Positions 22,310 through 33,000 of a stretch of DNA of 64,000 nucleotides are shown here, one piece after another. The DNA comes from Parelaphostrongylus tenuis. Its lineage: Eukaryota; Nematoda; Chromadorea; Rhabditida; Metastrongylidae. Made by a program: the position numbers and the translations under genes. Under the pieces are notes generated by a model that saw only the letters and a program-made list of their open reading frames with translations, had not been told where the DNA came from and made no database searches. The stretch lies in NCBI GenBank assembly GCA_019055375.1, contig JAHQIW010004280.1, positions 62,001 to 126,000 of the forward strand, in the 5' to 3' direction. Within the stretch, counting starts at the first letter, position 1. Every line of letters begins with the position of its first letter.

Positions 22310-24130
22310 GTCTCAATGGTTCTGAGCTTGTTGACCTTATTTCTATCGACAACCCAATGTGCAAACGCTTCAACAAACATCAGGCAGTTAGAATGCATTC
22401 GTACAGGAGTGAACATAGTATCACCGGATCGGGCACCGTAATAATTATGTGCAGAAGGTTACTGTAAGATCTGTGAAACACCACAGGACGGAGAAATAGT
22501 GCATTTAGCTCTACAAATCGTGCTGCATGACTATAAAGTACAATGGGAATTAACGTCCAACATCACGGTGGGAATTATTGAAACCACCTGCGCAGCAGCA
22601 TCATTTTGTGAACATGTAAATTGCATCTTTTGTTCAGCCACAATGTTCAGTCCTGAGTGCTGGCCATCAGGAGCCATATTAGCCACTACTATTTTCCTCT
22701 ACTTGATCATTACTACGTGTTACGTACTTCCTATTCGTGCCAGTCACTCTTGAAAAACCGATTCGACTCTTCACATCTTTCATAAGGCGGCTCATAAGAT
22801 CGCGATTCAATACTGCGCCAATGAACAGAAGGCATCAAACAAGACACCGCCAACGACACACTGACATTGCGAAACTTCTCCTAGCTGTAACGATGACAAT
22901 CATAATACCGACAGAAGCTTGTCAACAAGTCAACTTCTTTCTCATCCTATCACAATTTGCCAAAATGTAAATGGCACTCAGATTTGCAAGGTGAAAATTT
23001 CGGATATTATAACATCGTCTTTATTTTGTTGTTGTATTAATAAACAGTTTAATTACCCCAGTCTTGAAAGTTGTCAAGCTAGAGCGTTTTCTGAAGCTCT
23101 AGTTGATTGGCTGCAGGAGAGTGTTGTGATAGGGGATATCAAATTAGTGCCATGATTATTAAGTTGCTTCTTGGTACATCGCTCTCACTATGCACTTCGC
23201 TACTCGTGCAGTAGCATGTCATATACTCGAGGACCGTTGTGGAGAATGAATATGCGGAAACAAAAAGGTTATGGTAGTGTGATAGGATATAGCTTTATCG
23301 AAGACTTGATAATACAAAAGAAGGTAAAAAGACAAATCAAAAGGTATCGACGATCATCAGTTCCTGAGGAATGCATCATACATTCGTCTTCAATTTTCAA
23401 CCTCGTTCGAGGTGACTGAATGCATATCTAGCCTTCTACAATGACTCCTGTGGCCCCCAACTACTGAAGTCAGTACTGCCTATCTTCTCAGACAAGTTTC
23501 AGATCAATCTACTGCCAATTTATCGACCTTGAACACATAAATCACCTGGTGGGCCATGGGCTCGTCATCAAACTGTCAATCTTAGATGCGACGCAGAGCA
23601 CCTGCAATCAACCACTGTGCCACGTGCGCTCCTCAATAGCTTGGAAATGTAAAATTTATGGCAAAAATCTTGACTACGATATGGATTTCATTGAAGACAG
23701 CGGATTTGTTGATTTAACTTTGAAAATCAACAACGTTATGTGCGGGGCGAGATGGTTACCATTTCTTATATAAAAAAGGTGATGTATCGATATGTTGTGG
23801 TTGGCTACCAATAAAAAAATTTCTTTTTTTCGACTTCCTCAATTTTTTCTAAAAAACGGTCTTTAATCTCTTGAACTTCTAACCTTTTTTTCCTTGTTAG
23901 TATAATTTTAGTTCCTTGAAGTGAAAGCGTCTTATGTCCCTATAACTGTTGTATTATCCGATAGGAATTGTATGATAGATACGCTGTCGAGGTGTTACAT
24001 GATCAGTAGCTCGACTGAAGGGAATACGACAATTCTTTTTACGAAACCTCATTATATTCCTTTCCCGTTTTTATTGTTTGGTTTTTTGTTGCTAGTTTTC
24101 CGCAACAAAAAGCGCATAAGGCAAGTTTAA
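22310..24130 (+). pseudogene. Envelope-like region of the BEL element, broken
   Basis: Downstream of integrase are cysteine-rich pieces in changing frames. One reads about 22310-22740 and includes VGIIETTCAAASFCEHVNC and CWPSGAILATTIFLYLIITT. Others are near 22920-23030 and 23640-23773 (ending NNVMCGARWLPFLI), plus a short piece with a hydrophobic stretch, FPFLLFGFLLLVF, and basic tail near 24050-24130 that could be a membrane anchor. The Cys-rich wording resembles the phlebovirus-glycoprotein-like env genes known from some nematode BEL elements; this is inference from style. Stops, shifts and the SINE at 23345-23640 disable it. Confidence 0.6.
23345..23640 (-). mobile_element. tRNA-derived SINE, copy inside the BEL env-like region
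   Basis: On the minus strand the element starts at ~23640 with a tRNA-like head (agcgcacgtggcacagtgg, an A-box-like cacagtgg region). It continues with body phrases shared with the copies at 24480-24778 and 40908-41208, such as gatatgcattcagtcacctc, and ends near cattcctcagg. The B box is degraded here. It postdates the BEL insertion, since it splits the env-like frames. Confidence 0.7.
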
Positions 24131-24361
24131 CCTCAACGTCAGTCTCTAATGTTCGTTTTTTAGTATAATAGACCATATAGTCATACCACGAGAACCGATC
24201 GCAAAACGTTAAATCATAGGCAAAGGCTGAACCCTTCTCTCATCCATACCGTGCAAGCGCTAGCTATCTCACTGGATATATAGTCATAGTATTCGTCAAC
24301 GGTTGATTACTCACAGCATCAGTAGCTTTTTTGTAAGTTAGATAGAACGGTAGTAGAACAG
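24131..24361. other. Stretch downstream of the BEL element
   Basis: The 3' LTR would be expected here, but no match to the sequence before 17.0 kb was found by eye and no TG...CA boundary stands out. Confidence 0.4.
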
Positions 24362-24428
24362 CGGCCCCGTAGTGTAGTGGCTAATACGTTTTCATCGGAA
24401 CGTGTGAGACGCGTGTTCAACATCCCAT
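24362..24428 (+). repeat. tRNA-like Pol III module
   Basis: The plus strand has A-box-like tagtgtagtgg at about 24370 and B-box-like tgttcaacatccc at about 24414, followed by a T-rich tail. The layout resembles the head of tRNAs starting with 'TAGTGTAGTGGTTA', but the acceptor arm is absent. It lies about 50 bp from the oppositely oriented SINE at 24480-24778. Confidence 0.5.
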
Positions 24429-24479
24429 TTTCTTTCTCTCCCTCTAGCGAGATTTGTGATTTTTCGCGGAAAGAATAAA

Positions 24480-24778
24480 GGATAAAGCTCTCGGCACTGA
24501 TCAATTCCTAAGGGATGCGCCATGCATTCGTCTTCAATTTTTAACTTCGTTTGAGGTGATTTAATGCATATCTGGTCTTTACAATGCCTCGCGGTGGCCT
24601 TTCGCTCTACCGAATCATAGCTGCTTATCTTCTCAGGCAAGTCTGGAACCAGTCTGGTACCAATTCACCAAGCCCGGAGGGATAGATGGCTAGGTGAACC
24701 ATAGACGCGAGATCGAACCAATGACCTCGTGTGCCACGCAGAGCACCTCTAGCCATTGCGCCACATGCGCTCAGAAGT
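24480..24778 (-). mobile_element. tRNA-derived SINE, best copy
   Basis: Read on the minus strand from ~24770, the head has A box TGGCGCAATGG (plus 24753-24763) and B box GGTTCGATCTC (plus 24709-24719), the spacing of a tRNA promoter. The ~230-bp body includes ccggagggatagatggctag (plus sense) and ends near ctctcggcactgatc. Related copies lie at 23345-23640 and 40908-41208, with fragments at 15905-16110 and 37280-37385. No open frame is present. Mobilisation by an RTE-type LINE is the usual expectation for such elements and is not shown here. Confidence 0.85.
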
Positions 24779-27069
24779 TCCGCATATCATTCAATATCAT
24801 TGCATATGTAGATATCACATTATAACGCAGCTTTGAAACAAGAAGTATACTAATATGTCAAATATCATTTTTGAGCCACTCATGTCATGTACTCTGTTAA
24901 AAAGGGCTGACTCATAGAGCCCGACAATTCTATTCGTTTTACATGTTCCGTGTGAACATTGTACGATTGCTTGTGTTAGTATAAAAAAATTTCGTTTTAG
25001 ATTCAGTAAGCCTAAGTTTATTCACTTCTCAGATAGATGCTGGTATCGGCAAGTTCGTAATGCAAAAATGGGGAGCCCGTAAAAGTGCGTACCATTTATA
25101 TTGGCAATCACATTGCGATAACACTGACAAGCAAGAGCCTTTGCGTCATTCAACAGTTTTCGATTAATCGTATCCTATGAGAAAAGTCAAAAATCTGTCG
25201 AAGATTCAGAAACTTTGCGTGCTAATCAGAGTTGTCTAAAGAATTCTTCTGAAAAGAAGAGAGTTAAGCGATCGAATGGCTGACAAGGGTTACGGAAAAA
25301 GGTACCGTTAAGGAAAAAACACAGCGAGTTTAAAATTCAATACTGTTTTCGTAGCTACAGTGCATTAAGAAGGTTAAACTAAAAAGCAGACACATGTTGG
25401 AATTATCAAGAGTTGAATGATTGAATGGCTATTGAAAGTCTAAAAAAAGAAGCTCTTTTCAATTGAGGTCGTGCTAAAGGTTGGACTTGGAATCCTATTC
25501 GCTGCAATGGCGTTCGGAAAAAGCCTTTCTAGGAATAAGCACAGTCTTGGAGTTCTCGAGAGTTGTGCTAACAGCCAAAAGTTCAAAGAAAGCGTAAAAG
25601 GCTTAGTCTACAAAGTGTTTAGAAACCGGAGTGTTGAAGAAAGCATAAAAGGCTTGGTTACCAAAGGGTTTAGGAACTGTATTGCTGCAACCGATTTGTA
25701 GCAATGGAAAGGCTACAAAGTGCTGGATACCGCTTGAAAGCTTTTTCTCTGCAAGCCATACAGGACGATGTCACTGCAATTTAATCTTTGTGAATTAATG
25801 TGAATTAATCAAGAATGAGAAGGCAAACCCTTCTGCTTCGTCATTGATGCTTTACCTAGCACGCGACGTGCTCGTCGTGTAGACGGAGCTCACTCCAATG
25901 ACAGTTTGGTAGTTTTCCTCGTCACGACTTAAATCTTTCAGCTTAATTATCTCCTCATTTCATACGACAGCAAAAAGTCATCACGATGATTGATAACTGC
26001 AAGAGAATGAACAGTTGGGAAGAATAATGCAGGCAGCATGCGATGCCACCTCATCGGTAACTCGTAATGATGAACTTTAGGGCTTGGAGCCTTCATATAA
26101 TTGTTGAACAGACCTTGCTCTATCGTTCATTGGTTAATCACTTTTTATTATCATCATACTTAACCACAAACATCATTCATCTTGAAAATTGTTGCCATTA
26201 TTTAGTAGCGCCAATTTTTACGTAATTCCTTTAAGCTGTCTACCCTCCGGACGATTCGTTTTACCCGCTCCAGATTCTGGCGCACCAAAAAGCATCAATG
26301 TGATCACAGTGACTTGAACACCAACAATAAATCAATGACCTCTGGGTCCGCTCAGCTACTTCCAGTGTGTATGCTTCTTCGCTTATACCGAAAAGTCATA
26401 TAAAAGAACTCTCAAGTCTTTGTAAACTCTTTGAAGCTGATAATCGAATCAACTAAGAAAAATGTCAGGTTTTGAAAGATATTTTGGGTATAAAATTTTT
26501 TCATGCCTGCAGATGAAGACCAGGGAGTTTCCGATGTCTTCTCGGAAGCACTGAATATGAGCAGGTTGGTGGAGGGGCCGATAAGACCGGAAAACATGCA
26601 CTCATCATACAAGCTACCCTTTGGATATTATTCATCTCAAGTGATAGATATCAATAGAACCTGACAATTCATTTCGAGCCTTTCATGCTGTCTGTTATGG
26701 GCTTTTGTAACAGTGCAAAAACACACGTGTTTCAGCCTTCTAGTTTCGTCAGCCGCACAGGGTGTTTTCGTTCATTCAGTCCTCCGATGAAAATCTCTTA
26801 TATGAGGAAACGACGACGAACTTTTCAAACTCAAAGGTAAATATGCTTCTGAAGATGAGAGATGATCCGTATGACTATAAAGAAGCGCTGTTGCTCGAGG
26901 TCACACCTCTTAAATGTACGGCAGGTAGATGTTGAAAACTATTCAATGCTCAAGTGCAAGAAATTATTGGACTTCTACAAACTACTGATAACTTATCTTA
27001 GACCATTGCTCACCTTCAAAACATTGGTGTACCGCAAATGCAGGCAAATCTCTCGAAACAACGTTTCAG
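24779..27069. other. Non-coding stretch with repeat pieces
   Basis: About 24860-24960 and 26670-26765 are pieces of the CACGTGTTCC/TTGCAG repeat. A 76-codon plus frame at 25471-25701 contains an internal duplication (SVKGLVYKVFRNRSVEESIK with GLVTKGFRN) and has no known domain. A minus frame near 26230-26330 has GAPESGAGKTN, discussed under rejected items. No gene is called. Confidence 0.4.
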
Positions 27070-28520
27070 GAACATCCTAATGTAAAGCTGGTAGTTGTGC
27101 AGACTGTGAGACTATCACCTGTATCACCTGTCGTCCCGTTGATCATCGAGTGACTCGAGCGAGTACCAGCAATACTTCCATTTCCCCCTATCACGTGCAA
27201 GAGTAACCCAGTGGGTCCTCTTTGCTTTAGAGAATTGCTAAGCATCAAATTTTTCTTCTATACCGTTCGTGAAGAAATCGGACCAAAGAGTCGGTGGTCC
27301 TCCTGTAGAGTGCTTGATGTCCCGAGGAATCCAGTCGGTAACGGCTCTCGTCCATCGGTTATCGTTGAAGCGCATCACGTGTTGGGCCCACCTTATTTTC
27401 GATATCTTGGAGTGTAGAACGGTTTCTCTGATCTTCGATCGTTGACGTAGGTCGGAACTTCGGATCCTTTCTCATTTGCGAGATACGGGGTACTCCTAGC
27501 AAACTTTAGACTGTGCGTTCACTAATCCAAGTGATCTTTCATCCTGCTTACGTAGCGGTCAGGCTTCTGCTGCATACTAGGGCAGGGATAATCGTCGAGT
27601 CAAAGAGGTGGGCATAGAGTCGAATGTTCTTTCTCCTCTTCACTACATCTTCGATGCCAGCAAACCCTCACCAAGCCTCTCGTTCATCCTTTCTCAACTC
27701 TGGAGCTAACTCGCTGATTATCTCAATTTCACTACCTAGGTAGATGTAGCAGAACATTCGGAGATTTTCGTGCCGTTGAGCGTGAATGGGGCATTCAAAC
27801 CCATCGAACACCGTTTTTGTTAGATTTAGTTGAAGACTAATCTTTCCACAGCCGTTATTGGAATCGGCCAGCATTCGTTCCGCTTGGCTGATGTTTGGTG
27901 TTATGAGGACGACATCATCAGCGAAGCGAAGGTGGTTCAATTGTCGACCGTCGATTTTCACTCCCATATCGTCCCATTATAATGCTCGTATGACGTTTTG
28001 TACTGTGGCAGTGAATAATTTTGGGAAATTGTATCGTTTTGTCGAACACCCCTTCCTATGTCGATGGTGATATTCTTTAGTATAGAGATATTATGGTCGC
28101 GAAATCTTTATGCAGCTTACGAAGGATCATCATGTGCAGAGTAGGGACATGAGTCTCGTAATCGTGTGGATGTAGTCTATGTTACTAAATCCATTTTCGA
28201 ACCCTGCTTGTTTGCATGGCTGCCCTTTGCCCGTGTTCCGTCAATCCTGTTTGGGATGACTCGAGTGAAGAGTTTATAAACAACAGACAGCAGGCGGATT
28301 GGGTGATAGCTGCCTATGTCGTAAAGGTATCCTTTTTAAACAGCAATACGGTCTTGCTGGTTTTGCATTGAATAGAAACCTTGCATTCTGATAGGTAGCT
28401 AGTGAAGAGCGGAGCCAGGTGTTGATGGGAACTGGCGGTGGGTTCCTCAGCTGTTCTGGTCTGCTTCTGTCTGTGCCGGGCGTTGTTCTGTTCTTCACCG
28501 ACGATATAGCATGTGAGATT
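27070..28520 (-). pseudogene. RTE-type LINE, 5'-truncated, RT and C-terminal region
   Basis: On the minus strand the element enters at ~28510 with MKNRTTPGTDRSRPEQL (28498 down), continues with YLSECKVSIQCKTSKTVLL, and has the RT catalytic block at 27967: DGRQLNHLRFADDVVLI. YIYLGSEIEIISELAPEL, LYAHLFDSTIIPALV and FNDNRWTRAVTDWIPRDIKH follow. The 3' end near 27090 has the repeated acaggtgat unit characteristic of RTE tails (ggtgatacaggtgatag). Frameshifts and stops are frequent. The endonuclease part is missing. This is the best preserved LINE in the window. Confidence 0.92.
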
Positions 28521-28830
28521 CAAGAAAGGAGGGCCAATGGAACAACAGGAACATCAACTTTCAATTTATATGACGGTAAGAGGGGATTCCTCAAGAAAAA
28601 ATTCATAGGTAAGACTGTAATGCCTAGAAAATATTTAAATCTAAGACGAATGCCCACGGCGATTAGCAAAATGATGAGTAGAAAAAGGCACTCTCACACT
28701 GACAGAAGTACTTATCAGACTGTTGATTGTGTACTTTATCAAAGCTTAATTTGACTACAATTTTAACTTTCTTCGTATAAATGATTTTTCGAAGTTGCAC
28801 ACCGTAGAAAACGTGTTTTTAAGTGACTAT
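28521..28830. other. Spacer between two divergent LINEs
   Basis: The plus frame through 28523-28572 (ANGTTGTSTFNLYD) ends at a consensus-like donor ggtaaga at 28574, but no acceptor or partner exon was found. Otherwise AT-rich. Confidence 0.4.
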
Positions 28831-28837
28831 CTAAAAG

Positions 28838-30030
28838 AATCACAAGACTCGTTGAATCTTCAAGAAAGCACAAACTACCGCTCTGTCTTACTTTCATCGA
28901 TTTGAAGAATGCATTTGATTCAGTGAAACAGGAGCAGTTATAGAGTCTCTAATGATCAGAGCGCCCTTATTCTGTACATAACGACCTTTCGGAGCTGTAT
29001 AGAGATTTCTCAACCAAAATATCGCCATTCCACAACAACATTACTATCGACGTAAGAAAAAGGGCTTGACAAAGTCAAACTATTTGTCAAGATTAGTCGC
29101 TGCTACACTCAAAACGTCATGCAAACATTAGAATGGGACGATATGGGAGTGAAAATCATTGGCGACAATAAAACCATCTTGGTTTGTTTATGATATGGTC
29201 TTCATAACACAAGCATCAATCAAGTGGGATAATTGTTGACCGATTTTTGCAACGTTTGTGGAAAGATTGGCCTTCAACTGAACCTAACGAAAACGATGTT
29301 CATGAGGAACGGATGGGATTTGATTGTCCCATTCACGCTTTACAAAACGAACCATCTCTGAGTGCCCCAGTTACGTCTATATAGGTGGTGAACTCAGCAT
29401 GATAAGCGACCTAGCTTCAGAGTTAAGCAGAAGCAAACGAGCGGCTTGGAGAGCATTTAGGAGTCTCGAGGAGGTAGTGAAGCTGATAAAGAACACCGGA
29501 CTCCGTGTCCATCTTTGCGAATCGACCATTATCCTTGCCGTAACATATGCAGCAGGAAATTGGTCGCTGCGGAAGTAGGGTGATAGATCACTTGGCATTA
29601 TTGAACGCGATGTCGAATCGCCGCTGCTAGGAGTAATCCGTATCTTGAAAGAAAGGGTCCGAAGTTCGGACTTACGTTAACGATCGAAGGTCAAGGACGC
29701 CATTCTACACGGCAGGGTTTCGAATATAAGGTGGTTGGACACGTGATGCTCTTCAACGACAACCGATGGACGAGAGAAGGTGCCGAGTGGATTCCTGGGC
29801 ATATCAAGCACTCTAAAGGAAGAACAGCGACCCAATGGTTCGATTTCTTCACGAAAAGCACGGAAGAAAGATATGAAATTCGGAGAGTCCCTTATAGTGA
29901 GGAAGACCCACTAGGCCACTCTCGCGCGCGATAGAAAAAAATGACGTGTTTCTGGTGCTCTCTCGAGTTAAAGGACGATCGACGGGACGACAGGTGATAC
30001 AGGTGGACAATAGTAGGGTAATAGCAGTAG
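28838..30030 (+). pseudogene. RTE-type LINE, 5'-truncated, plus strand
   Basis: This copy reads KLPLCLTFIDLKNAFDSVKQ (RT motif A region) near 28870-28930, then decays through the region where FADD should be (near 29150-29220; the motif is no longer readable). It recovers with SRSKRAAWRAFRSLEEVVKL (29420-29480), VGHVMLFNDNRWTREGAEWI and SKGRTATQWFDFFTKSTEE (29731-29934). The 3' end near 29990-30010 carries the ggtgatacaggt tail. It is older than its minus-strand neighbour. The truncated 5' ends of the two copies face each other. Confidence 0.9.
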
Positions 30031-30919
30031 GAGTTGGAACTGCGATGTCAGCCTAAAGGTGAAACTATCGTGTTACATAGAAGGAATTTTCAGAGCAGCT
30101 GGGCGTCCTCCTTGCTAAAACTACTTTCACAGAAAGCTCTTTCAGTAATATTCTGTCCTCTTGTTGCGACAAAATGATTCTGAAGTCAAAATTTCGCTGT
30201 ACAAAGCAAACAGAATCACTGTGTTTAAAGAAAGAGCGGTCGAGAAACAAACACGAAACGTATTAATCTTTTCAATTTTCAAAGAGCACTTAGAAGATTT
30301 TTGTTTAGAAAACTTACCTTCGAAACTTCTAGTATTCAACATATCGAATATTTCCTGATAGTTTAGTAAGAAAGCTCCGTTCAGTAATAAAAGGCAGGGA
30401 ATATGCAGCTAAATGTCAAGGAACTGGTAATGAAAGTGGGGATTTTCCAAACAAATAGGCCTTTCCTCCAATAAAAACACGTCTATAAGAGTTTGCCGAG
30501 TATATTTAATTATTCTTCTACCGAGAAAGAAAATTAGTTTCAAATTTAAATTTCACTATGTAAGGATTACAAACCCGCTGTGAGGTAGAAACAGTGGGCC
30601 AATTAGCTCGCAAGGAAACTTTAAGATCTTTTCGTTGGCCAAGCGCACTATATGCAGTACCCCAGAAACCAGTTTAGTTCCGAAATCAAAATTTTTGAAG
30701 CTGATATATGGTTAATGACCGATGCATTGAATATACAGAAAAGTGCTATACAACTACTGAAAATATGTTCTTTTTCATGAGGATTTGGTTTTCTAATCGA
30801 TACAGAAGGAATTTTTCAAAGTGATAGGATCCTTTCTGCAGGAAGAAACACTTTACAAAAGACTATGTGCGATGTTCTATTACTCAACCACAATAACGTT
30901 TTCTTGAAAACGATTTTTA
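30031..30919. other. AT-rich non-coding stretch
   Basis: Overlapping open frames on both strands near 30065-30358 have no motif. Nothing else was recognised. Confidence 0.5.
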
Positions 30920-32294
30920 CTACTCAAGAAGGGTGGGAGCCGCGCAATGCAAATTCTCTCGCACGCGGCACGGCAATCGGCGTATTAAATGTAATGCATG
31001 AAGAGCCCTAAAGAGCTAATGTGTAGTCGATATTGGAAAGCACGAGATACCGTGTCAGTCAGATGGTGACCTGCGTAATACATCATCAGCATTCGGCAGA
31101 CCGATGATGGTTGACGAGGTATCCTCGTCGCAAGCGGCGCCATCGTGGATTGCTCGTTCGTTGCAGTTATCAATGTAAAAATCCTTAGTGAAAAAAGGGA
31201 AAATAGTTAGTAGAAACATAGACTGCGGAATCGAAAGTAAAGCAAGAAAACTCTAAAAATTTGGTGCATAGGTGTAAGTTGACAAAATACGTGACAATAG
31301 ATATCTTTTAGTATCAATATGGAAGGGAAAATAACCCGACAGTTGCACAGATCTTGCAAGACTGCAAGCAGAGAAGGCAAGGAAATATTGCTTATATGGT
31401 AGGTGCAGATATAAAAGTGAAATGGGAGAAAATGAGAGCAAAACATGTGGAAAGCACTGTAGTAGCAGACGGCAGACCTCCTGAAACCGAATGTACCTGG
31501 GCTGCCTGTCAGAGTTGGACTGTACGTCTAAAATGTTCTACACATTTCGACGTAAACGGTATTGCTGGGGATATCTCTTCTTCCCTGCCAACTCCTTCGT
31601 GTGCTTAAACTGGAAATACATTTGAAAACACAAAAGATATATTGAGACGAGTGCTCGACTGGAGGCTGACAGATTGGGTCCCATGCGTGAATGACTGATA
31701 TGATTGATGAGGTCATTAGTCAGACTTAGAGGTAAATGCATCTTTATAGACATAATCCTAATATTATTTCAAGATAATAAAGGAATAATGATGAGAGCAC
31801 AACTGTTGAACGAGTGATAGTTTGATCCTAATATTATTTCAAGATAATAAAGGAATAATGATGAGAGCACAACTGTTGAACGAGTGATAGTTTGACTGCT
31901 CGATGGTCACATTTCGCGCCCAATTAGACTGTTGGATGTAAGACGGAGATTAGCACCAAATTGCGCTGTTGCCATGTCTATATCTAGAGTCAAAGCTGCC
32001 AGTTCTTGATCACTGGCCCTTACTCTATTGTCGATACATCGACAACAGTCCTATGATCTGTAGTCTCTGAGAATGCTTTGACTGTTATTTTCAATGTTTG
32101 GTTACAAGTTTTTCCGTGGCAACAGAGTCGGCATACAGGCGTAAGGCAACCACTGTAGACAAACTGTCACGGATAAACTCTACGACAGTTTCGCATTCCT
32201 TGGCGTCAATTCTTGTAATAGTGGCGATGGGCCGAGAAAAACGACACCGATGATGGCGGAACCGCGGAACACGTGCGTCTCTATTTGTTAGCAT
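30920..32294 (-). CDS. Candidate seven-exon host gene, ~246 aa, unknown function
   Basis: Minus-strand exons that join in phase are 32294-32106, 32050-31911, 31757-31649, 31609-31544, 31480-31445, 31183-31071 and 31007-30920 (TAG stop). Introns are 55, 153, 39, 63, 261 and 63 nt, all GT...AG. Acceptors are good (TTTCCAG, GGTTTCAG, TTTTTTCACTAAG). Donors are weaker (gtaacc, gtgacc, gtctca, gtgtag, gttttg, gtcacc). Exon pieces read ATITRIDAKECETVVEFIRD, ASDQELAALTLDIDMATAQF, KRYPQQYRLRRN and NERAIHDGAACDEDTSSTII. The start is the ATG at 32294; an acceptor at about 32285 (ctaacaaatag) is an alternative. No domain is recognised. The number of phase-compatible joins is the main support; weak donors are the main doubt. 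Confidence 0.45.
31755..31894. repeat. Perfect 70-bp tandem duplication across a predicted 3' splice site
   Basis: Two identical 70-bp units start at 31755 and 31825. The unit contains ctaatattatttc, whose complement is the predicted acceptor for exon 3 of the candidate gene on the minus strand. The duplication therefore gives two identical acceptors and stretches an intron of ~83 nt to 153 nt. Identity of the units points to a very recent event, or to an assembly artefact. Confidence 0.95.
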
Positions 32295-33000
32295 CACTGT
32301 CGATTAAAACGCGTCCCTAAAATCATTAATGATATACACAATTTGAGCATTAAAAAGAGTCGGACCAGAAATCCAGCTTTCCTCATGGACCTCGGAAAGG
32401 GTGAAAAGAGGAATTAACTCCCGTTTGTGGTTACAAGCTTTGTATGTTACTCAATATTTTCATAATCTATTTTGATACCATGACACTGTTCTTATGCGAT
32501 GAAATTCAGAGGTTTTGTGCAATATGTAAGCATGTACGCATATATATATATATATACATGTACACATATGTATTTATATACATATATATATATATACATA
32601 TACACATGTACACATATATATATTCACTCCTCTCAATTTGCCGCCATAATACGGTAGGGAGATATTTCTGAACCTCGGACTGCTAAATACAGCGAGCTTA
32701 TGATCTCTTTAACAAAACCTTCCATACTGGAAAAGCTATCAATTTTACTATCCGTAAAATCCAGGGAATAAATCATACCAGGAGTCACCGCGAAGGTAGC
32801 TTTTGGTGGTGATGTAACGATCTCCTTCTAATCCAAGGGCCGGCTACTACCTGGTGTGGTGGCTATCAAAGGACACCTCTGATAAGCGTTATAGCGAGTC
32901 TCTTGGGAACAAAATCACTTACATCAGTTGACAAAGTCCTGACTTAGACGCCGTACATTAGATGTCTTCATTTACGACGTCAGGCGATACGACGACCGGC
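32295..33000. other. Non-coding stretch with microsatellite
   Basis: Contains the AT/AC-rich simple repeat at 32537-32626. The 32760-33000 part is GC-richer and may be the 5' region of the RTE element that follows, but no frame supports this. Confidence 0.4.
32537..32626. repeat. Compound (AT)n/(AC)n microsatellite
   Basis: Alternating runs of AT and tacaca blocks over about 90 bp, partly mirror-symmetric (acatgtacacat at both ends). It produces a spurious Tyr/Ile-rich frame on the plus strand. Confidence 0.95.

Larger units (their letters stand above)
17032..24130 (+). mobile_element. BEL/Pao LTR retrotransposon, decayed, with env-like tail
   Basis: In order on the plus strand are a gag remnant, a zinc-knuckle region, an aspartic protease, reverse transcriptase, RNase H, an integrase with its zinc domain and DDE core, a C-terminal integrase-linked domain, and an envelope-like region. 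The order and wording are those of nematode BEL/Pao elements. Frameshifts and stops break nearly every domain, and a SINE sits in the env-like part. No flanking LTR pair could be matched by eye upstream of 17.03 kb or downstream of 24.13 kb, so the true ends are unknown. Confidence 0.92.

Noticed and set aside
26230..26330. P-loop-like GAPESGAGKTN on the minus strand
   Set aside because: The spacing does not satisfy the GxxxxGK[ST] pattern with usable context, and the frame is short without matching myosin or other ATPase neighbours.
31441..31562. Plus-strand piece resembling a Cys-loop receptor (LLKPNVPGLPVRVGLYV)
   Set aside because: It needs a frame change straight after, and it is antisense to three exons of the better supported minus-strand gene candidate.
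32444..32671. 75-codon Tyr/Ile-rich plus frame
   Set aside because: It is translated microsatellite sequence.
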